Assembly (NCBI GenBank): GCA_947311745.1
Contig: CAMZLT010000125.1
Location: forward strand, 1 to 8,939
DNA length: 8,939 nt
DNA from: an uncultured Flavobacteriaceae bacterium
GTDB taxonomy: Bacteria; Bacteroidota; Bacteroidia; Flavobacteriales; Flavobacteriaceae
Reading direction: 5' to 3'
The notes under the pieces were generated by a model. The model worked only from the letters and a program-made list of their open reading frames with translations. It was not told the DNA's origin and did not search any database. Positions 8,077 through 8,939 of this stretch are shown piece after piece (positions within the stretch are counted from its first letter, which is position 1; each line of letters opens with the position of its first letter). A program made the translations under genes and the position numbers.

Positions 8077-8406
8077 TTATAAGGAAAAACTTTCACCACA
8101 ACCACAAGTACGTTGTGCATTTGGATTATTAAAAACAAATCCTTTTCCATTTAAACCACCTGAATACTCCAAAATTGTTCCTGCTAAGTATAAAATACTT
8201 TTTTTCTCAACAATAATTTTTATATCATTATCTTCAAATAAGGAATCGGTATCCGTTTTGTTTGCATCGAATTTTAATTCATACGACAAACCTGAACAGC
8301 CACCACTTTTAACACCAACTCGAACAAAATCAACAGCTGAATTAAAACCTTCTTCTTGCATCATCTGTACGATTTTATTTTTTGCAATATCGCTAACTTT
8401 TATCAT
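8077..8406 (-). CDS. sufA: A-type Fe-S cluster carrier (HesB/IscA/SufA family)
   Basis: Small cytosolic A-type protein of 109 residues, the normal family length. It carries assembled clusters from the scaffold to apo-proteins. The three invariant cysteines are present: Cys37 in [11 protein letters not shown] and Cys101/Cys103 in TCGCGESF near the C-terminus. [20 protein letters not shown] is the family's C-terminal block. As first gene of the suf operon it fills the place of SufA, although by sequence alone SufA, IscA and ErpA are hard to separate, so the symbol rests on context. It starts at ATG 8406, about 30 bp downstream of a promoter-like box, and ends 10 bp before sufB. It has no obvious Shine-Dalgarno, as is usual in Bacteroidetes. 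Confidence 0.93.
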   Translation of the reverse strand: MIKVSDIAKNKIVQMMQEEGFNSAVDFVRVGVKSGGCSGLSYELKFDANKTDTDSLFEDNDIKIIVEKKSILYLAGTILEYSGGLNGKGFVFNNPNAQRTCGCGESFSL

Positions 8407-8435
8407 AACTAATATAGATTGATTCTAAATAAGTG

Positions 8436-8443
8436 CAAATATA
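8436..8443 (-). promoter_or_regulatory. Candidate -7 box of suf operon promoter
   Basis: On the minus strand this reads TATATTTG, an exact match to the Bacteroidetes -7 consensus TAnnTTTG, 29 bp before the A-type carrier start. The leader would be roughly 20-25 nt. The nearest upstream TTG is 26 bp from the box, longer than the usual 17-23, so the -33 element is doubtful. I see no convincing iron- or cluster-responsive operator around it. Confidence 0.5.
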
Positions 8444-8588
8444 CAGAAACTTTATACATATATTAAGAACAAAATTAAAATATATACTCCAATCATCACA
8501 AAATTTTATTCTAAAAGCAATAATCACATTCGTTACAAACATTCTACAGCATTTATATAGATAATTCGTTAAAAACTAATTCTTTTAT

Positions 8589-8618
8589 TTGAGAATTAAA
8601 ATAATTACATTAAATTTG
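8589..8618 (+). promoter_or_regulatory. Promoter of PorP/SprF-like gene (TTG-N19-TAnnTTTG)
   Basis: TTG at 8589-8591 (preceded by T) and TAAATTTG at 8611-8618 are separated by 19 bp, inside the range known for the Bacteroidetes primary sigma factor. It is the best-formed promoter in the window. Transcription would start near 8623-8625, leaving a leader of about 70 nt before ATG 8697. Confidence 0.6.
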
Positions 8619-8630
8619 CAAGATTCGTAA

Positions 8631-8652
8631 CTTTAATTTTAATCAAATTAAG
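8631..8652 (+). promoter_or_regulatory. AT-rich stem-loop in 5' leader of PorP/SprF-like gene
   Basis: CTTTAATTT (8631-8639) can pair with AAATTAAG (8645-8652) as an 8-bp stem with one bulged T and a 5-nt loop. It falls within the predicted leader, just after the predicted transcription start. Nearly all pairs are A-U, so the stem would be weak. It may equally be a DNA dyad or chance. Confidence 0.25.
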
Positions 8653-8696
8653 AAAAATATCGAATTAATTTTTTAAATTATAGAAATACACTTTTT

Positions 8697-8939
8697 ATGA
8701 AAAACGCTTTATTATTATTGTCCCTCACAATGATGCTAACCATTTCAAGTTTTGGGCAACAAGATCCGCAGTACACACATTACATGTATAACATGAATGT
8801 TGTAAATCCAGCATATGCAGGAAGTAGAGAAACCTTAAGTATTGGATTATTAGGTAGAACTCAATGGGTTGGTATCGATGGAGCACCAAAAACCATTACC
8901 GCAAACGTACATGCACCAGTTGGCAGAAATTTAGGTTTA
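8697..8939 (+). CDS. PorP/SprF-family type IX secretion-associated membrane protein, N-terminal part
   Basis: The first 81 codons of a gene that runs off the right edge. Residues 1-20 form a Sec signal peptide (MKNALLLLSLTMMLTISSFG) with cleavage expected around Gly20-Gln21. The mature start QQDPQYTHYMYNMNVVNPAYAG, then SIGLLGRTQWVGIDGAPKT, is the hallmark of the PorP/SprF family of outer-membrane beta-barrel proteins. Full members have about 300 residues. PorP (Porphyromonas gingivalis) and SprF (Flavobacterium johnsoniae) act with the type IX secretion system, SprF being needed for surface delivery of the adhesin SprB. Flavobacteria carry many paralogues, often beside genes for large proteins with gliding-type C-terminal domains or OmpA-like proteins, so paralogue identity and substrate cannot be read here. 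No such partner lies upstream; any would be downstream of the edge. ATG 8697 is the only start that retains the full signal peptide. Confidence 0.9.
   Translation, partial: MKNALLLLSLTMMLTISSFGQQDPQYTHYMYNMNVVNPAYAGSRETLSIGLLGRTQWVGIDGAPKTITANVHAPVGRNLGL

Larger units (their letters stand above)
4507..8406 (-). other. suf iron-sulfur cluster assembly operon (sufA-like, sufB, sufC, sufD)
   Basis: Four minus-strand genes are spaced 10 bp (A-type carrier to sufB), 43 bp (sufB to sufC) and 4 bp (sufC to sufD), with one promoter-like box ahead of the first gene. The 43-bp sufB-sufC gap is very A-rich on the coding strand and shows no minus-strand TAnnTTTG box, so a single transcript is likely. 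No regulator gene (IscR, SufR), no cysteine desulfurase (sufS) and no sufE/sufU or DUF59 (sufT) gene adjoins the cluster within the window. On the left mgtE faces it. On the right a divergent PorP/SprF-like gene begins. Confidence 0.85.

Noticed and set aside
8067..8150. A 28-residue N-terminal extension of SufB from the ATG at 8150.
   Set aside because: It overlaps the 3' end of the A-type carrier gene in another frame, reads as low-complexity hydrophobic sequence, and makes SufB longer than the family. The start at 8066 gives the family-like N-terminus.

Overview
The window is strongly AT-rich. It has A/T-rich gene starts without clear Shine-Dalgarno sequences, promoter-like TAnnTTTG boxes of the Bacteroidetes type, and the start of a PorP/SprF-family gene, which is typical of Bacteroidetes with type IX secretion. 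Together with the protein sequences this points to a marine-type or commensal member of the Flavobacteriia, probably Flavobacteriaceae. Genus cannot be told from this stretch.

Layout. (1) 1-2929, minus strand: most of a very large exported tetratricopeptide-repeat (TPR) protein whose C-terminus lies beyond the left edge. (2) 2930-3115: a 186-bp divergent intergenic region with two dyads and a candidate promoter facing each way. (3) 3116-4471, plus strand: mgtE, a CBS-domain magnesium channel/transporter. (4) 4507-8406, minus strand: a compact iron-sulfur cluster assembly operon, transcribed sufA-like (A-type carrier), sufB, sufC, sufD. It converges on mgtE with only 35 bp between the two stop codons. 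(5) 8407-8696: a 290-bp divergent intergenic region with a candidate suf promoter on the minus strand and a well-spaced candidate promoter on the plus strand. (6) 8697 to the right edge, plus strand: the first 81 codons of a PorP/SprF-family outer-membrane protein.

How the genes work together. SufB, SufC and SufD form the SufBC2D scaffold. SufC ATPase activity drives the conformational change that lets the SufB/SufD interface build the cluster, and the A-type protein is expected to pass clusters on to apo-proteins. The cysteine desulfurase and sulfur-transfer partners (SufS, SufE or SufU) are not here, because mgtE follows sufD on the opposite strand, so sulfur supply must be encoded elsewhere. 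MgtE, the TPR protein and the PorP/SprF-like protein have no evident functional link to Suf. They look like independent transcription units.

I found no mobile element, CRISPR array, RNA gene, prophage or defence gene. This is mainly ordinary core genome. The points worth a second look are the suf operon without sufS, the exported giant TPR protein of unknown role, the corrected mgtE and sufB starts, and the dyads in the intergenic regions. I do not see a new biological system and do not claim one.
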